From Diadema setosum (taxonomy: Eukaryota > Echinodermata > Echinoidea > Diadematoida > Diadematidae): DNA of 64,000 nt. Positions 23,474 through 36,067 of this stretch are shown one piece after another (the first letter of the stretch is position 1; the number at the start of each line of letters is the position of its first letter). The translations under genes were made by a program, and so were the position numbers. The DNA lies in contig CM067075.1 of assembly GCA_033980235.1 (NCBI GenBank), positions 14,166,716 to 14,230,715 on the forward strand, in the 5' to 3' direction. Under the pieces are notes generated by a model, which had not been told where the DNA came from, did not search any database, and was given only the letters and a program-made list of their open reading frames with translations.

Positions 23474-26400
23474 CTAACAAGGGTAGATTCACGGATGAAA
23501 AAAAAAAAACAATATTAATATAACATCTTGGTAAACTGTATGGGCAAACATTTTAAATGGTTCTATTCCACTCTGCTATTTCATTCGAGTATTTTGCAGA
23601 GGAAGTTTATTTCAGCATCCGATGCTGTTGTACACTGTAGTAGTTTGCAAGACATATGAAAATAACCTTTCTACATAGATGAGCTGCAAATGCACTGAAT
23701 CGTACAGCATTAGTCAATAATACAGAATGACAGGTGAAATTTCAGAAGAGAATACAGAGCATAATATTTCAACTGTCACTTACAGCACAAGAAAGAAACA
23801 AAAAATGTATGACAAGACAATCTTACTGAATAAAGAACAGTTTCCAGCAAAATTATAACAAATGTCAATACCTCATCACTCCAATGTTTTTGTTTTTCTG
23901 AAACAAACACTTATGGCAGCTTTACATTGGGCTCTCTAAAACTTTTTTACAAATGTGTACACAAATTTTGCTACAGGCATGCTGATTATTTTGTGTACAA
24001 ATTGAAGGCATTGTACCCTCACATACTGACATTCGAGCAACTTGCGCTTTTATTTTGGTCTAATTTCCTTCAGTTCCACTTTAATAGACTTTGTTGTCTG
24101 TATGTCACTTCGACCCATCACAAGTATTTGGCTGGGTGCTTTCCTCTCCATGGGCTCAACCTACTACTTTGCACGGCCTGTAACATTACAAGACTAGATT
24201 TCAACATCATTCATGATGATGATTACTACTAACTTTGTGATTACGATAATAATAACTCTCACTATTTCAATACTCATAATATATCATTGCAGTCGCTGTA
24301 TATCCATGGTTACTCTTCAATTGAATAGAATTAGATTCAACTCCACTTTGTATAATCATTACAACTAGGAACACTGATAATTGATCTCACCTTGTCTGAG
24401 GGAAATGTCCTCATGTCAAAGAGAGGTCGTTGAATGTTTACATCCTGTTCAGCCCCGATCCCCATGCGAGCTTTGGATGCCTGTCCAGATAGGAAGAGTA
24501 CATCTCAACTGTTAATTATTTCCTTCAAAGGTTCAAATGAGGTGAGCAGTTGTCATAGTGTATCATCTTGAATGAGATCCTTACTTATTTTGGGATAGAG
24601 TTCTGACACTGTTTCATATACATTTCAGCTATTTATCGATTTTTTTTTTTTTCAAGTCAGACTGGACTGCAGATTTAATGATATGAACTTTACCTTGTTG
24701 CCTCTGGTATATGTCTGTACCCCACTAAAACTGAATACTTATGTACCACAGAAAATTGTTACATGTGACATATCTCTATAAGAGTATCTCTCTCGGTATA
24801 CAAATCATAGCTTCAATTAATTTATGACAACTTCACATTTTACAATTTCAGCTGAACTGCATTGATGACAATATCAGAAGCAATCACTTCTTTATTGCAT
24901 AAATTATAATGAAGCAAAAACATAAATCTTTAGTAAAAATTTGAACAGTTTGTGTAAGAGAGGAGATTTTAGTAAATGTCAATACTTGCAAACATTGTCA
25001 TTATTTCTTAAACTAATAAAAAATGTACTGTAATAGTCATTCATCATGTCAGTCTGCACTTTAAAGTTGTGCCATAGCTCAAATCTCAAAATGATTTCTT
25101 CTTCTTTGCAAGAAAAGGTGAATTGTACAATGACAACAAATGATGTCTAACTCATACCGTGGTATCTTTCATCATGCGAACAGGATCACTCTCGACATGG
25201 ACAGCAACCTAACAATTCAATGAGAAAAAGCACGAATATGAGATCTGCATAATCCATCAGGGAAATGGACTCTTCTTTTTCTCTTCTTTTTTGTTTTGTT
25301 TTGTTTATGTGTCATCTTTTTTTTTCTCTCTTTTTTTTTTTTTTTTTTTTTTTTGAGGGGGGGGGGGGGATTCCAGGGATTTGAACAGCTAGCATGCATG
25401 GTATTTAGAACAGTAGCAGTAGTGAGATCATATAGCACAGTGGATTTTTCATTGATACTCATGAAATAAAAAGTCAACCTTCACATTCAGGCAATTATGA
25501 TTGAACCCAGAAGTAATAGAATATTACAGCATACACAAATTATGTGAATCCCGAGGACAAATCCACGCTGTATGAATACACTGAATCAAATCTAGAGCAC
25601 ATATAAGTGATAACATGACCAACTTAGGACAAATACCATGAAAGTGAACACAGGTTAACTGTAGAAAAGTCACATAATACAGTCACTGTGGGACACATTC
25701 AAACAGTCATTGAATCCACAGTGCTGATATTGCTTGCATCATATTTCTTGATTGCTCTGTCAATGTAATGACACCTGTCACGTACAAGTTATGAAAACAA
25801 TATATTTGCCTCTTTTTTCTGCAAAAGCAATAGGTGAAGGAAGGATAATACATCATTTCACAATGGTCAAGAAGAAAGTGAATTCTTTCACACATATTAT
25901 CGCAAACATTGCATTTCAGCCTTTTTGTGCACAACACAGAGGGTACTTTGTGCAACTACATTTTCCCCTTTCATCTCCTCCACTGCAAATTTAGAAAGAT
26001 GCATAGAACATGTTATGGTTTGAAGCTCCTATGGCAAAAGTCACAATTCCAAAGGAGAGAAAAATAGCAAGAGAGTAGTTGGTTTTTTTTTTTTTTTTTT
26101 TTTGGGGGGGGGGGGGGTTTGTTTGTTGTTTTTTTTTTTAAATAAAAGCCTTGGTGCAATTTACAATTGAACAACTTACAAATAAAAAGTACCAGCTAAA
26201 TACACACGGCATTTTATGAATACTGTAAATAACAATGTAATAACAGCACTCCCCCCCCCCCCCCCCATGTGAAACAGGTCAAAATTCAGGGTACGGTTTA
26301 TACACCATTATAGCCAATACCTACAGTAACTGAAAGTGTGTGGACATTGTTCAATTTAATTTCCTTTTTGTTAGGCGTTCTACTGTATATTTGCTTCTAT

Positions 26401-29400
26401 TTTTTGCCACAATTAATCAAGACATTTTCGCCCAAAAATATTTCACGTGATTCAACCAACATGTCAGCAGTATTTCCACCCATTGCATGGCAGCATCCAT
26501 GCTTGTTGGTGGACTGTCATTTTTTTTTCCCCCGACGGCTGGAAAATGGGGTGCAGTTAATCCATGGATGCGGTTATTATACAAATGATGCACAGGATAG
26601 AGTGTGTTAGTGAAGGTGCGGCGCGCTCGAGAGTATTGACAATGGTGCGACATGCACGAGGCGCAGCCGAGTGCACGTTTGCAACCGTTGTCAATATTCG
26701 AGAGTGCGCCGCACCTTCACTTACGCCACAAAATAATCCTGTGCATCATTTGTTTTATAAAATGGGTCAAAAACTAACAGCATTATTCACGTACCTTTGT
26801 GGGTCAATACCAGTCAGCTACATGTAGCACTCGCTCAAAAGTCAAGATGTCCGAAGATGTTCGTCCCAAACATTTCCGCACGTCGCACTCGGAAATCCCG
26901 CACATAAGTACTGTACGTACGTATAAGAGTATACGTACGCCACGTGTTATGCACAAGAAAGGCCGCCGGCTGTTGTGGCAGCCCGCGGCCCGAACTAGAA
27001 GTTGTTTACAGGATTGACAGCGCGTATAGTAGCGCGTGACGCACTTGTAACAACTGATTGAGTGCGCACTGCTAGTGTAAACATTGTGACGTACGTCAGG
27101 CCAAGGAGGTGGCAGAGAGACTCTTCTTAGTGCAATTACTAAGAAATTAATGCACGCACACGTGACTCATTTCAGCGCTTCCAATTGGCTACATTCTTGA
27201 ACCCATTTTATAAACATTGCTATTTGTGATACAGGAAAAGTTTGTTGTTGTATTCATCTTCTCTATCTGGATTGATTACCTGTTCCCTGAGCGCCTCCAG
27301 CCTTCTCTCTCTCTCCATCTCCTCCTCCTCCAGTCGCCTCTGATCCTCCTTCATCTTCTCAACTTTCAGCTGCTGGAGATGATCCCGGAAGGCAACTCTT
27401 TGTGAGAGAAGACAGATCGTGCAGGTAAAGGGGCACATGAATGGAGAGTAGGACACTTCACATACAAAATCCTGATTTTTAGCCTTGCTAGATAGATAGT
27501 GAATAGTTACAGAAGTCCTCATTCTTCAGGAAATTATTCTATGTTGAGACCTTGATTACAAAATGGGTGAAATAGACAAAATATAAAAGGAATCAAACAG
27601 ACCAAAAAAAATTAACATAAATTCTAAACCAAATCCTTCGCATTCACTGTCAATAAGAGGAAAAAAAAAATCACACACACACACACATACATCAAATGAG
27701 AAATGAGAAACTGATGACAAAAATTTGTTATCAAATGCAGGAAAACACAATGAACACATTAAATTGAAGCACAATATAAAATAATTGGGACCATTAGCCA
27801 TTAACAAGTAGTGTCCAGATGATTCCTACAGCTACACATGTACAAATTTAGAGTATGTATTCCGCAATCACTCTGAAGATACACTTCTGAATAATTCATG
27901 GCTGTACACTTTGCAATGGTCATCTTGCACTATGAGAACCTAAAAAATCATAAAGATAACACAACAGGTATGGTTATCACTGCTGTACTGCATTTTCAGT
28001 GGACATGTTAACGTTGCAAGTCACAGACACCTTGGAAAAATTTATGCAAGATGATCTGAAAAGGCTGGTATTCTGACAAGACAATGGCTTTTGGATTTAA
28101 AACAAAGAAAGCAATGTATACACAAGCAGATATATTCATTCCCAATAGCTTCAACCAAGAGTCAGTTAGCATTAAAATCTATGGCCTCAGCCTGACAATA
28201 TCTGACATGACTTGAGAAAGACTGGTTCTGAACAGTGAAAGAGCTAGGGCATAAGGGCTGCTACTGTAAAATTACAATCCAGTTGTTGATCGGCAGTGGA
28301 CATACCTTTCTTTGTCATGGGTAGCTTGCACTGCCATCGCCTTCCTCAGCTCTGCTAATCTCTCCCTCTTCCTGGCCTCTTCAGCTTCATGCTCCTTTCG
28401 TAGTTGTTCCTTGTATACATTAATCTGAGAGGGAGAAAGTATAAGTTTCAATAGATATTCAATTTTGTCTGTTTCTTCTTTATTACGTACAAGATGCCTA
28501 GAGTCTTAAGACCTCTTCTTTCTTGTTTGTTTCTCACTTTATTTCACTTCCAGATCTCTCCAAAATATGCTGCCAATGGCATTCAGTTGCCTCTATTCCT
28601 GTTAACCTGACTGTTACATGATTGTAGATAGCATGACAAAGAATAAGGGGAAACTTTATGAAACAAAGCAAAGCAAAATGTGAGCTCTGATCTTGAGATG
28701 GTATGCAACTTTACTTCGTAACGCCTGCAGAAAACTGTGTTAAAACCCCACTTACGATACTAGATAATTTCAAAAATGTATGAGCCACATATTTGGGCAC
28801 TTGAGTGCAGCAAATTCATCTGGCAAAATTTGTCACATTTGATGTAACTCTAGCTCTCATCTACCACTGCATACTTGCAACTTACACATTCTTCTGTGTG
28901 AAGAATGCTTGCACAGATTCAAGCCCTAAAACATAGCTTGGCATTAGCAGTGGCCTGGTGGCCCCGGGCCATTACAAATTAATGATGGGCCACCAAATTT
29001 ACTTGAAGGTTATCTTTTGGTGGCCGGATTGGACAGCTAAGATTCTAAATGACTTTTTTATATTTCCTTTAACCCTCTGCATGCCACATCAATTCCCTGT
29101 CCATAGGTTTGTGTGTGAAATCTGTTCATATTTGACTCGTTGGCATGGAAAGGGTTAATTTAAGGTCATCAACATTTTAAAATCAAAGATTTTAGTGGCC
29201 AAAACAAACCCAAACATGCCCAAATGCGCCACAAGAAAAAAGATGACAGCATTGAGCCCTACTAATCATCTTCTCACCTTCTCTTTCTCTGCCGCCCTCT
29301 TCTTCTCCTCCTTCTGCTTCTCCAGCTCCAGCTCACGCTGTGCGCTGCGCAGCCGCTGGACCTCCAGCTCCGCCTCGATGCGCATGGCCTCCAGTTTCTG

Positions 29401-32400
29401 CTCCCGCCAGAGCTCCACCCTCTCGTAGAGTTCCCGCCGGATCTCCTCCTGCCGCTGCTTGTCGATGGCCGCCGCCTGCTGCAGCTCGTCCGCCAGGCAG
29501 GCGTCGGCAAAGGTGGCCGCCCCCCTCTCATACAGCTCCTGCTTGTCCCGGGCCCAGCTGTTGATGAGCGTGTGCCGCAGCTGGTTGTAGTAGCGGTGGT
29601 TTATCATCCAGTCCTCATGTGCCACCTATGTGTAAAGAATGCATTGCAAAAACCAAGTAAAAATAAAAGTGCACAGAAAAACATAACACATTTGTATACT
29701 GTAAAACAAGGAATGTTCGCATGCATTTTAATTTTGCAAATTTCGCAAGCGCCAAGATTTGCAAAATTAAAATGCATGCGAAAGTTCTTGTCTACACAGT
29801 ATGCATTGAATGCCAGCGGTGATTCACGAAAATTTCATGCCCCGAAAAAGGCCGTCGGCTCCAATTCGCGAATATATCATGTCTTACAGTAACTGTATGT
29901 GTGTGCCAGTGTGGGTGCGTGTGTGTGAATTTTTTACATTCTTTATGCATTTGAGTTGATCTTTCCTGTTAATGATTTTCTTGTCAAGCTTTCTTTTTCT
30001 TCCCCTAGCTAGTCATCAAAGTACAAGTGTACAATGTTGCACATTATGTACATCAACCATAAATTATAGCATTTCTCACTCCTTTCCATGCTGTAATCTT
30101 GCTGTTGTTATAATCTTGGATTTCTCATTTCCATACTCCTCTTTCCACTCTTTCTATTCTGTGTATCTATTATTATTAGTTTGTCACTTTGCATCACCTA
30201 AAGTCTGCCTTCAACAAGTTTGAAACAGTCAGGTGTAACTCCAGAATCTTTTTATTTTTTATACCATGCTACTGGAGATAGCTCAATCCACAATGCCATG
30301 TACCCTGGTATATGGCAAACAATTTCTTAACACTGAGGGGGGAAAAAGGTGTCTTGTACAAAAACATGTTACATTGATCACATGTGACAAATTTCTACTG
30401 AGTTGCTTTAAAACTGAGAGAGAAGTAACATACCAGTTCCACCCTGGATTTCTTAGGAAACTGTTTCTTCAGCCTGTCAATGTAAAGCATCCGTCTGTTC
30501 TGCATATCTCTTGGGTACATCTCCACAATACTAGTAAAGATCAGATGGTCATCCCTTGTCCAGCCACCGAAGGATAATCTGCAAATCAAGAACACTTACA
30601 CTTATTCCTCTGGGTTTCCATGGAAAAAAAGTGACATTGGTATGCACATCATTTAAGTCTTTGATATGAAGTGAGGGTAGGAGTAATTAAAGCTTGGGTA
30701 GGTTCTTATCGATATGTTATTACAGTATACTGACAAATTACATACAAAGATTTACAGAAAAAGAAAGAAATTTGCCCTGAATTCATCAAGACCCATCTCT
30801 ATCTTTGAACTAATATGATCATGTTGTTATGATATACACAGCTTTTTTTTTATCACAAAATTCCTGGAAGAAAAGCATATGATATTGGTCTTTCACATTT
30901 TCACGATATTATGAGGTCACAGAAATGGTGCTTCTAAATTTCTTGAATGACATTGAAAGGCATTATATGGCAAGCTGTTTACAATGGCAGTTACAAGGGA
31001 CTGAAATAAAAATTGGTAAATTTAAATAGGAGATTCAAGGCTTAAAAACTGATAAGACTGAGGCAAGTACATTATGTACCCCTTATATGCAAAAATGGAA
31101 ATCATAGATATAAAATGAAGAGGTACAACTTGGGGATGGAAAGTTCTCTTGTCACCATTTGTAAGTGAGGGGAAGACACTTATCCTATGTTCTTGAAAAT
31201 GGATGAATTAAGTAAACCTCCTTAAGTTCATCCTAGAACACTAGTAAATATGGTCAACATGCAGATATCCTGTATAAGGAGAAAAGGAGGAAAAGGAGGA
31301 GGAGGAGGAGGAGAAGGAGGATTTCTTACCCAATTGTACCAGCATGCCTGTTGTCAAGCTCCCTCAACTTCTCCAGGTACTTCTCATCAAGCAGGAGAAA
31401 TTCCTGGAGAACAGATTCCCTCAGCTCCAAGTCAGGACACTCTAGCATCTCAGCCTCCACCGGGATGCCCTCCACGACGTGCTTCTCTGTGCCTGGTGGA
31501 GGTCATGCAGTATGATGAGTGTGAGTACTGTCGCTTCGCATGTACATGATACTGTGCAACAGGCTCTCTGTGTTGTGCCAAGCTGTTTCTTCTTCCCTCC
31601 TCTACTTTGGGATCTACCCTTTCCTTCCTGTATTCATCATGTCTAGCAGAACCTATGTTTCTGTTTGTTTGTTTGTGTTTTTTTTTAAGCTATCATTGCA
31701 CTTAAAGCGATTTGCTGAAACTCCTGATCCCATCATCAATGACAAGGAAATACTTTTGTCAGGGACAAGGAAATACTTTTGTCAGGGACTCTCCCTTTGT
31801 CACACTCAAGTGGACTGTCTATCATTCTGTATCGGGGGAGGGGGGGGGGTGGCAATGATGAGACAACAACAACAACAACAGCTTGACATGTTCAGCTAAG
31901 TAAATGAAGGCATTAATGGTTACTTTTTATCCATCACAACATTGTGCTTTCACTCTGAGATCTAAAGAAGTGTTGTCCACACATTTCTTGCATACCCACA
32001 ATCATATAACACATCATTTTTTCCCTCATCACTCCACAACACAATAACACAATTTATGCTCAGATGCTAACTGACCATTGGCCAAAGACACTACTCACCC
32101 TGGAGGACATGTTGGAGGAAGCCCGACTCCAGCTCACTCTCCAGGGACCACTGCTCGTGGCTGAGTCGCTTCATCACCTCCTCCTGCTGCTCCTTCACAC
32201 TCTCCACCACCTTGCAGACCTCTGCATGGTCCTCCTCCAGAGCCTCCTCTCCCCGATCCAGCAGGGACTTGTTACGGGCCAGCCACACCTTCAGATCATC
32301 CTGAAATTTGACAATTAAATCAGTCCGTCAGATGAACTCTCAACAACGTGTACACACTAAAACCAATTCATCTGATAAAGCATGTATGATGACCCATGAG

Positions 32401-34807
32401 AATGCACAACAAAATATTTTCAAGACAACTCAGAAAGCTGACCTAGGTGTAAATACATAAAAAACCTTGTGATATAATAAAATGTGTATGAAATAGAATG
32501 AATACATATGCACAGACAATGTTTACCTAGGTGTCTGTTTTATTTTTTCTGTACTCTGAATAGTCCCCTAAAAGTGGAAGAACACACAAAATTTCAAAAA
32601 ATGATGGAAGTGTCATACATTGATATATGAAAAAAAAAATCACAATAAATCTTGCACAATGCATGATATCTTAACTCATGTGTAGAGAATCAAGGATCTT
32701 TCTTCTTTTTTCAGGGGGCTACATACATTGTACTACAAAGATTGAACCTTAAGAATGATTTATGGTCGGGTGAAAGCCAACTTGACTTGATTGTAGCATA
32801 TAGATGTAAACTACCCTGATATGCCACCTCCATAAAATGTCCCACAAACAAAGATATAACAGACGTTTCTGTTTGTTCAAGTTGCCAGTGATAATTCACC
32901 AATAAGATTTATGACTATATTCTACACATCAATGCAATGCGATATTTTGCAAATAAGATCTACCTGTATTTAAAAAAAAAAAAAGAAATTGACACAGATA
33001 AATTTCTGTTTCAGACATGATGACAGAACTTTACGATATTTATAAAGTACTTTTTTTTTTTATGTCAGTGAGATATATCACCTTGTTTGGCATATGAGCA
33101 AACAAAGAAAAAGACTTGAAAACTTGAGATCAATCTTCTTTCCTATGGGCCCAAAGAGTGACTGCAACATACTGTAAAACATGAAAATTTCACACAATGA
33201 AATTTTCACGAATTGGAGCTGACAGCCATTTTTCCAGCATGAATTTTAAGAGTTGCCTCTTTTCACAATCAATGCATACTGCACAGACCAGAGCTTTTGC
33301 ATTCATTTAAATTTTGCAAATCTTGGCTCTCGCAAAATTAGTGAAATTAAAATGCAAGCAAACATTCCTTGTTTTACAGTACCACTCACCCTCAGGGTCC
33401 AGATGGGTTCAGCTGTGGCCTTGTGAAATTTCTCGAGCTCCTCCTCAAGCTGCATCTTGTAGTCTTCTGCCTCCAGCATGAACATGGCTATGGAGGATCC
33501 CTCGGAGGAGCCTTCCAGGATAGCGTTCTCCTGGTCCCTCTCCAGCCGATGCCTCTGGCTGTCGAGACGACCCAGCTCCCGCTGCCACACCGTGCGGTGC
33601 TGCTTTAGCAGGGTGGTCTCCTTGCTCACCTTGGAGAACTCCCGCAGCTTGTTCATCTTGAGCAGGGAGCGGTTACCCGTGATGCGGCGCTCCAATGTCT
33701 GTGCCTTCATCTGGTCGTAGTCAACCTTCTGGTAGCGAGTGCTGCCAAGACCAGCTTTCATCCGGATCAGGAGTTTATCTGTAATAAAGAGGTAGAATAT
33801 TCCTACTACATGTACCAGTACCTCTCTTCATTTACATGGTGAATTTCTACATTTCTTTCTTATTCAAGGAAGTAATATACCGGTATTGGCAACCGGGTAC
33901 ATCAAAAATGCACCTCAGGGTATAAAAACTCAAAGAGAATTCAAACACAAAATTCATCATAATTGGGGTATTTCATGAAAATCAATTAATACAAGAATAT
34001 ACTTCAAAGACCAAAATAAATGTTTGACCCATCACTTAAACAATATTTTTCTCATTTCTCTTAATTCAGAGAAATCGGCCGTCAGAAAGCATCAACATCA
34101 ATGTTGACATTCAAGTCATTGCTCAAAACAAACTCACTCTTTGTGAGAGATCGCAGAGTACACTGCCTGCAAAATCTAGAACTAAAGTTAGCCATCTGAT
34201 GTCATGCATACGAGACTCAATGGCAGAGGTAGAATGTGTGGCAAGGTGAAAGTAAGTTAGTGTGTGTGTATGTATGTCTGTCTGTCCATCTGTGGTCATG
34301 TGCAATTTATGAACTGTATTTCTCATCTGACTTCAGTCAACTTGCCATGAATCATTTTGCACATGATTTTTTGCTCCTGTGGTTACCTGAAAGATTTGTC
34401 GCATGTTATTAGATGTCTAATTTCAATATACGCAGGCAGCATTTGCTGTGATGACTCTTAAAGAGCGAGTTGTTTTGAGCAACGACATGAAAGTTGGCAT
34501 CAAAATCAACACTTCCCAATGACCGATTTGGTTAAGATTTAAGTGAGTGATTATAAGCTATTTAGCATATCCTTTGATTTTGGTACAATCTGATTCAGTG
34601 GAATTCAAGATATCTACATAGATACAAAAGTACATTTGTTGTGATAAGTGCTCTGACAACAAGTCTACTATAAATGAATCATACTGAATGATAACTCTGA
34701 GTTTTACATGGTAGCATACACACAGTACCTGCTTCATCGGCTCGTCCAGTTTCCTTTGATCCACTCCTATGTACTGTGAGAAAAGATCTGTAGTCCCTCC
34801 CCGTCAT
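23324..34807 (-). CDS. CCDC148: Coiled-coil domain-containing protein 148, complete gene (11 coding exons, 617 aa)
   Basis: Exons in order: 34807-34729, 33778-33390, 32300-32099, 31492-31330, 30578-30434, 29625-29278, 28424-28306, 27397-27280, 25208-25158, 24480-24391, 23473-23324 (stop TGA). All junctions are GT-AG and phases agree throughout. The joined frame is 618 codons including the stop, close to the roughly 590-residue human protein. Recognition rests on several conserved blocks: KAGLGSTRYQKVDYDQMKA, LKQHRTVWQREL, WTRDDHLIFTSIVEMYPRDM, KKQFPKKSRVELVAHEDWM, ASKARMGIG, and the C-terminal DPRLKLEQALRQAGLHENPY and PPRRDMKSTLF. Residues of roughly 330-540 are charged Glu/Arg/Lys/Gln coiled coil. 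Little is established about its function; ortholog phylogeny suggests a ciliary role, but that is inference. A 5' UTR acceptor is likely at 34867. Confidence 0.94.
24391..24480 (-). CDS. CCDC148: CCDC148 coding exon 10
   Basis: Thirty codons, ASKARMGIGAEQDVNIQRPL then FDMRTFPSDK, between ctggacag and gtgaga; phase 0 at both ends. Confidence 0.92.
25158..25208 (-). CDS. CCDC148: CCDC148 coding exon 9 (51 nt)
   Basis: A small symmetric exon encoding VAVHVESDPVRMMKDTT between ttgttag and gtatga. It fits human VAVVAQFDPVRMMSDT exactly in place. Confidence 0.9.
25313..25370. repeat. Poly-T/poly-G tract
   Basis: A T run of about 30 joined to a G run of about 13, in a CCDC148 intron. A similar T-G pair is at 26082-26117 and a poly-C run at 26252-26267. 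Confidence 0.9.
26581..26752. mobile_element. CpG-rich fold-back element
   Basis: ACAAATGATGCACAGGA at the left mirrors TCCTGTGCATCATTTGT at the right, and GTGAAGGTGCGGCGC mirrors GCGCCGCACCTTCAC. The loop has CACGAGGCGCAGCCGAGTGC. A further pair, TTTATAAAATGGGT (about 26754) and ACCCATTTTATAAA (about 27201), suggests a larger CpG-rich unit to about 27215 within the CCDC148 intron. Confidence 0.8.
27280..27397 (-). CDS. CCDC148: CCDC148 coding exon 8
   Basis: Encodes VAFRDHLQQLKVEKMKEDQR through RRLEALREQ, a charged coiled coil; gtaatc donor, phase 0. It matches human RARRLEALRKQ. Confidence 0.9.
28306..28424 (-). CDS. CCDC148: CCDC148 coding exon 7
   Basis: Encodes INVYKEQLRKEHEAEEARKR through THDKE, then two bases of an Arg codon completed by the next exon. 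Acceptor ccctctcag, donor gtatg. Confidence 0.9.
29278..29625 (-). CDS. CCDC148: CCDC148 coding exon 6
   Basis: A 116-codon exon starting VAHEDWMINHRYYNQLRHTL and running into a Glu/Arg/Lys coiled coil that ends AEKEK at gtgaga. It is more GC-rich than its surroundings, and both strands are open over much of it. Confidence 0.93.
29697..29891. mobile_element. TA-target MITE (copy 1, 195 bp)
   Basis: TACTGTAAAACAAGGAATGT at the left, TCTTACAGTA at the right; internal arms ATGCATTTTAATTTTGCAAA and its complement. It is the same family as 33170-33381 in the opposite orientation, about 70 bp upstream of CCDC148 exon 6. Confidence 0.8.
30434..30578 (-). CDS. CCDC148: CCDC148 coding exon 5
   Basis: Encodes SFGGWTRDDHLIFTSIVEMY, then PRDMQNRRMLYIDRLKKQFP and KKSRVEL; gtatgt donor, phase 0. 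This is the most conserved block of the family, aligning with human EDHWIYQAILDQYPGDL. Confidence 0.93.
31278..31321. repeat. GGA-rich microsatellite
   Basis: An imperfect GGA/AGG run directly downstream of CCDC148 exon 4. Confidence 0.85.
31330..31492 (-). CDS. CCDC148: CCDC148 coding exon 4
   Basis: Encodes TEKHVVEGIPVEAEMLECPD, then LELRESVLQEFLLLDEKYLE; gtaaga donor, phase 2. It matches the human segment with ECPYPDLKSSIL. Confidence 0.9.
32099..32300 (-). CDS. CCDC148: CCDC148 coding exon 3
   Basis: Starts DDLKVWLARNKSLLDRGEEA after aatttcag and ends HVLQ with one base over at gtgagt (phase 1). The content is acidic and helical. Confidence 0.9.
33170..33381. mobile_element. TA-target MITE (copy 2, 212 bp) abutting a splice donor
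   Basis: TACTGTAAAACATGAAAATT at the left, CATTCCTTGTTTTACAGTA at the right. Its right end lies eight bases from CCDC148 exon 2, so the intron starts gtgagtgg and then the element. Confidence 0.82.
33390..33778 (-). CDS. CCDC148: CCDC148 coding exon 2
   Basis: Encodes DKLLIRMKAGLGSTRYQKVD through AEPIWTLR (129 full codons). It contains the conserved KQHRTVWQREL motif. A 212-bp MITE (33170-33381) begins eight bases after its gtgagtgg donor. Confidence 0.93.
34729..34807 (-). CDS. CCDC148: CCDC148 coding exon 1
   Basis: The ATG at 34807-34805 opens MTGRDYRSFLTVHRSGSKE and the exon ends at a gtactg donor in phase 1. A polypyrimidine tract and ctatctag just upstream (exon border about 34867) suggest the exon begins within the 5' UTR and another non-coding exon lies further right. 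Confidence 0.85.
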
Positions 34808-34869
34808 GGCTGGAGATGATCAGACTCCTACATCCACACAATATTTATTTCTTGACTCTACTCTAGTCT

Positions 34870-35479
34870 AGATAGAAAAAAAAAAGAGAGTAAAATACAC
34901 AAAGTCAAAGATCTCGAGACAATCTTGTGTCATTCTCAGCTCATTTCAGAGGAGGAAGTAGACTTCTACTAGAACCTAATTGATTAACTAATAAAGAAAA
35001 GGCAATGGAGAGCAACCACTAGTTCATATATCTATTCTAGACAATGATTGGACTCTAAATGTGCTGATCAACTGCTAATAGTGCAAATATTAAAATTTGA
35101 ATTTAGATCTATGGCTTACAATGTTAGATTTACTGGTGCTAGTGTGTAACTTTTGCACCTTGTCAAATGATTTCCTAACGTGCACAAACTCACCCTAGTT
35201 ATTCATTAACCTAAAATAATCTCTCTCTAATCTTCCTTTACGAATATGATGCGAGTATGTCTTCTTTCTTTCCTTCCAATATCTTTTTTTTTTGCTTTAA
35301 GTGTACTTTCTATTTTGTAATCCTTTTGCTTCATTCTTTATTCTTTTCTAGGTTTATCTTTTAATTCATTCATTTCCTCCTGCCGTTTTCTTATCCTTTC
35401 TTTGTATATTCTTCCACCCTTGGCCTTGTCTTATAACCACATTTTTCACAATCCTCTTTCTCTCTCTCTCTCTCTCACA

Positions 35480-35515
<36 letters not shown>

Positions 35516-36066
35516 ACATGAACAACAACCCCAAACCTCAACCACTCGCTACCACCACACGACTCAGTATACTTGTTACAAGCTGAGGGAAAGGCAGAAA
35601 AACAGGTTTATCTTTTTAAAGATACCATAGAAGAACTTGCTGTGATCGCTATGAGATCGCTGCATTCATATCAATCGCAGCATTTATTTGCTGCTGTGCC
35701 ATGAAAGTGTTTTGTACACTATGCTCTGCACTGTCTGCTCCCGTGGATGTGCAACGCAGTTACCAGAGAGTGACTGAAAATGATAATCAAAATTCAAATA
35801 TATTTTTTTTTTCGAAGATAACGTTAGACCTAATGGTTAAACTTATTCCAAAAAGGACAAGGTAGGCCTATCACTTTGCAGCCCGTCAGTCCGTCGCGTA
35901 TCGTATCAGAGACTTATGTTTGATTTTCTGACTTGTGTTTGATCTCTAACGCATAACGTTTGTTAGACTCTACTTTGATGTAAGACAAGAGGGCCCTAAT
36001 CTCTAAATTCACACAGCTCAGCTGGCTGGTCTGCAGTTTAGTACGCGTAGGGTACGTAATAATAAT
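34870..36066. other. Upstream region of CCDC148
   Basis: Probably holds the CCDC148 promoter and a non-coding first exon, neither of which can be placed. A TC run followed by an AC run lies at 35457-35516. Confidence 0.35.
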
Positions 36067-36067
36067 A

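Noticed and set aside
23141..23518. A 125-codon plus-strand open frame
   Set aside because: Antisense of the last CCDC148 exon, whose minus-strand frame matches the human C-terminus.
29274..29564. Open frames on the other frames and strand of CCDC148 exon 6
   Set aside because: GC-rich shadows of the real coiled-coil exon; only the 29625-29278 frame has orthologue similarity and correct splice phases.
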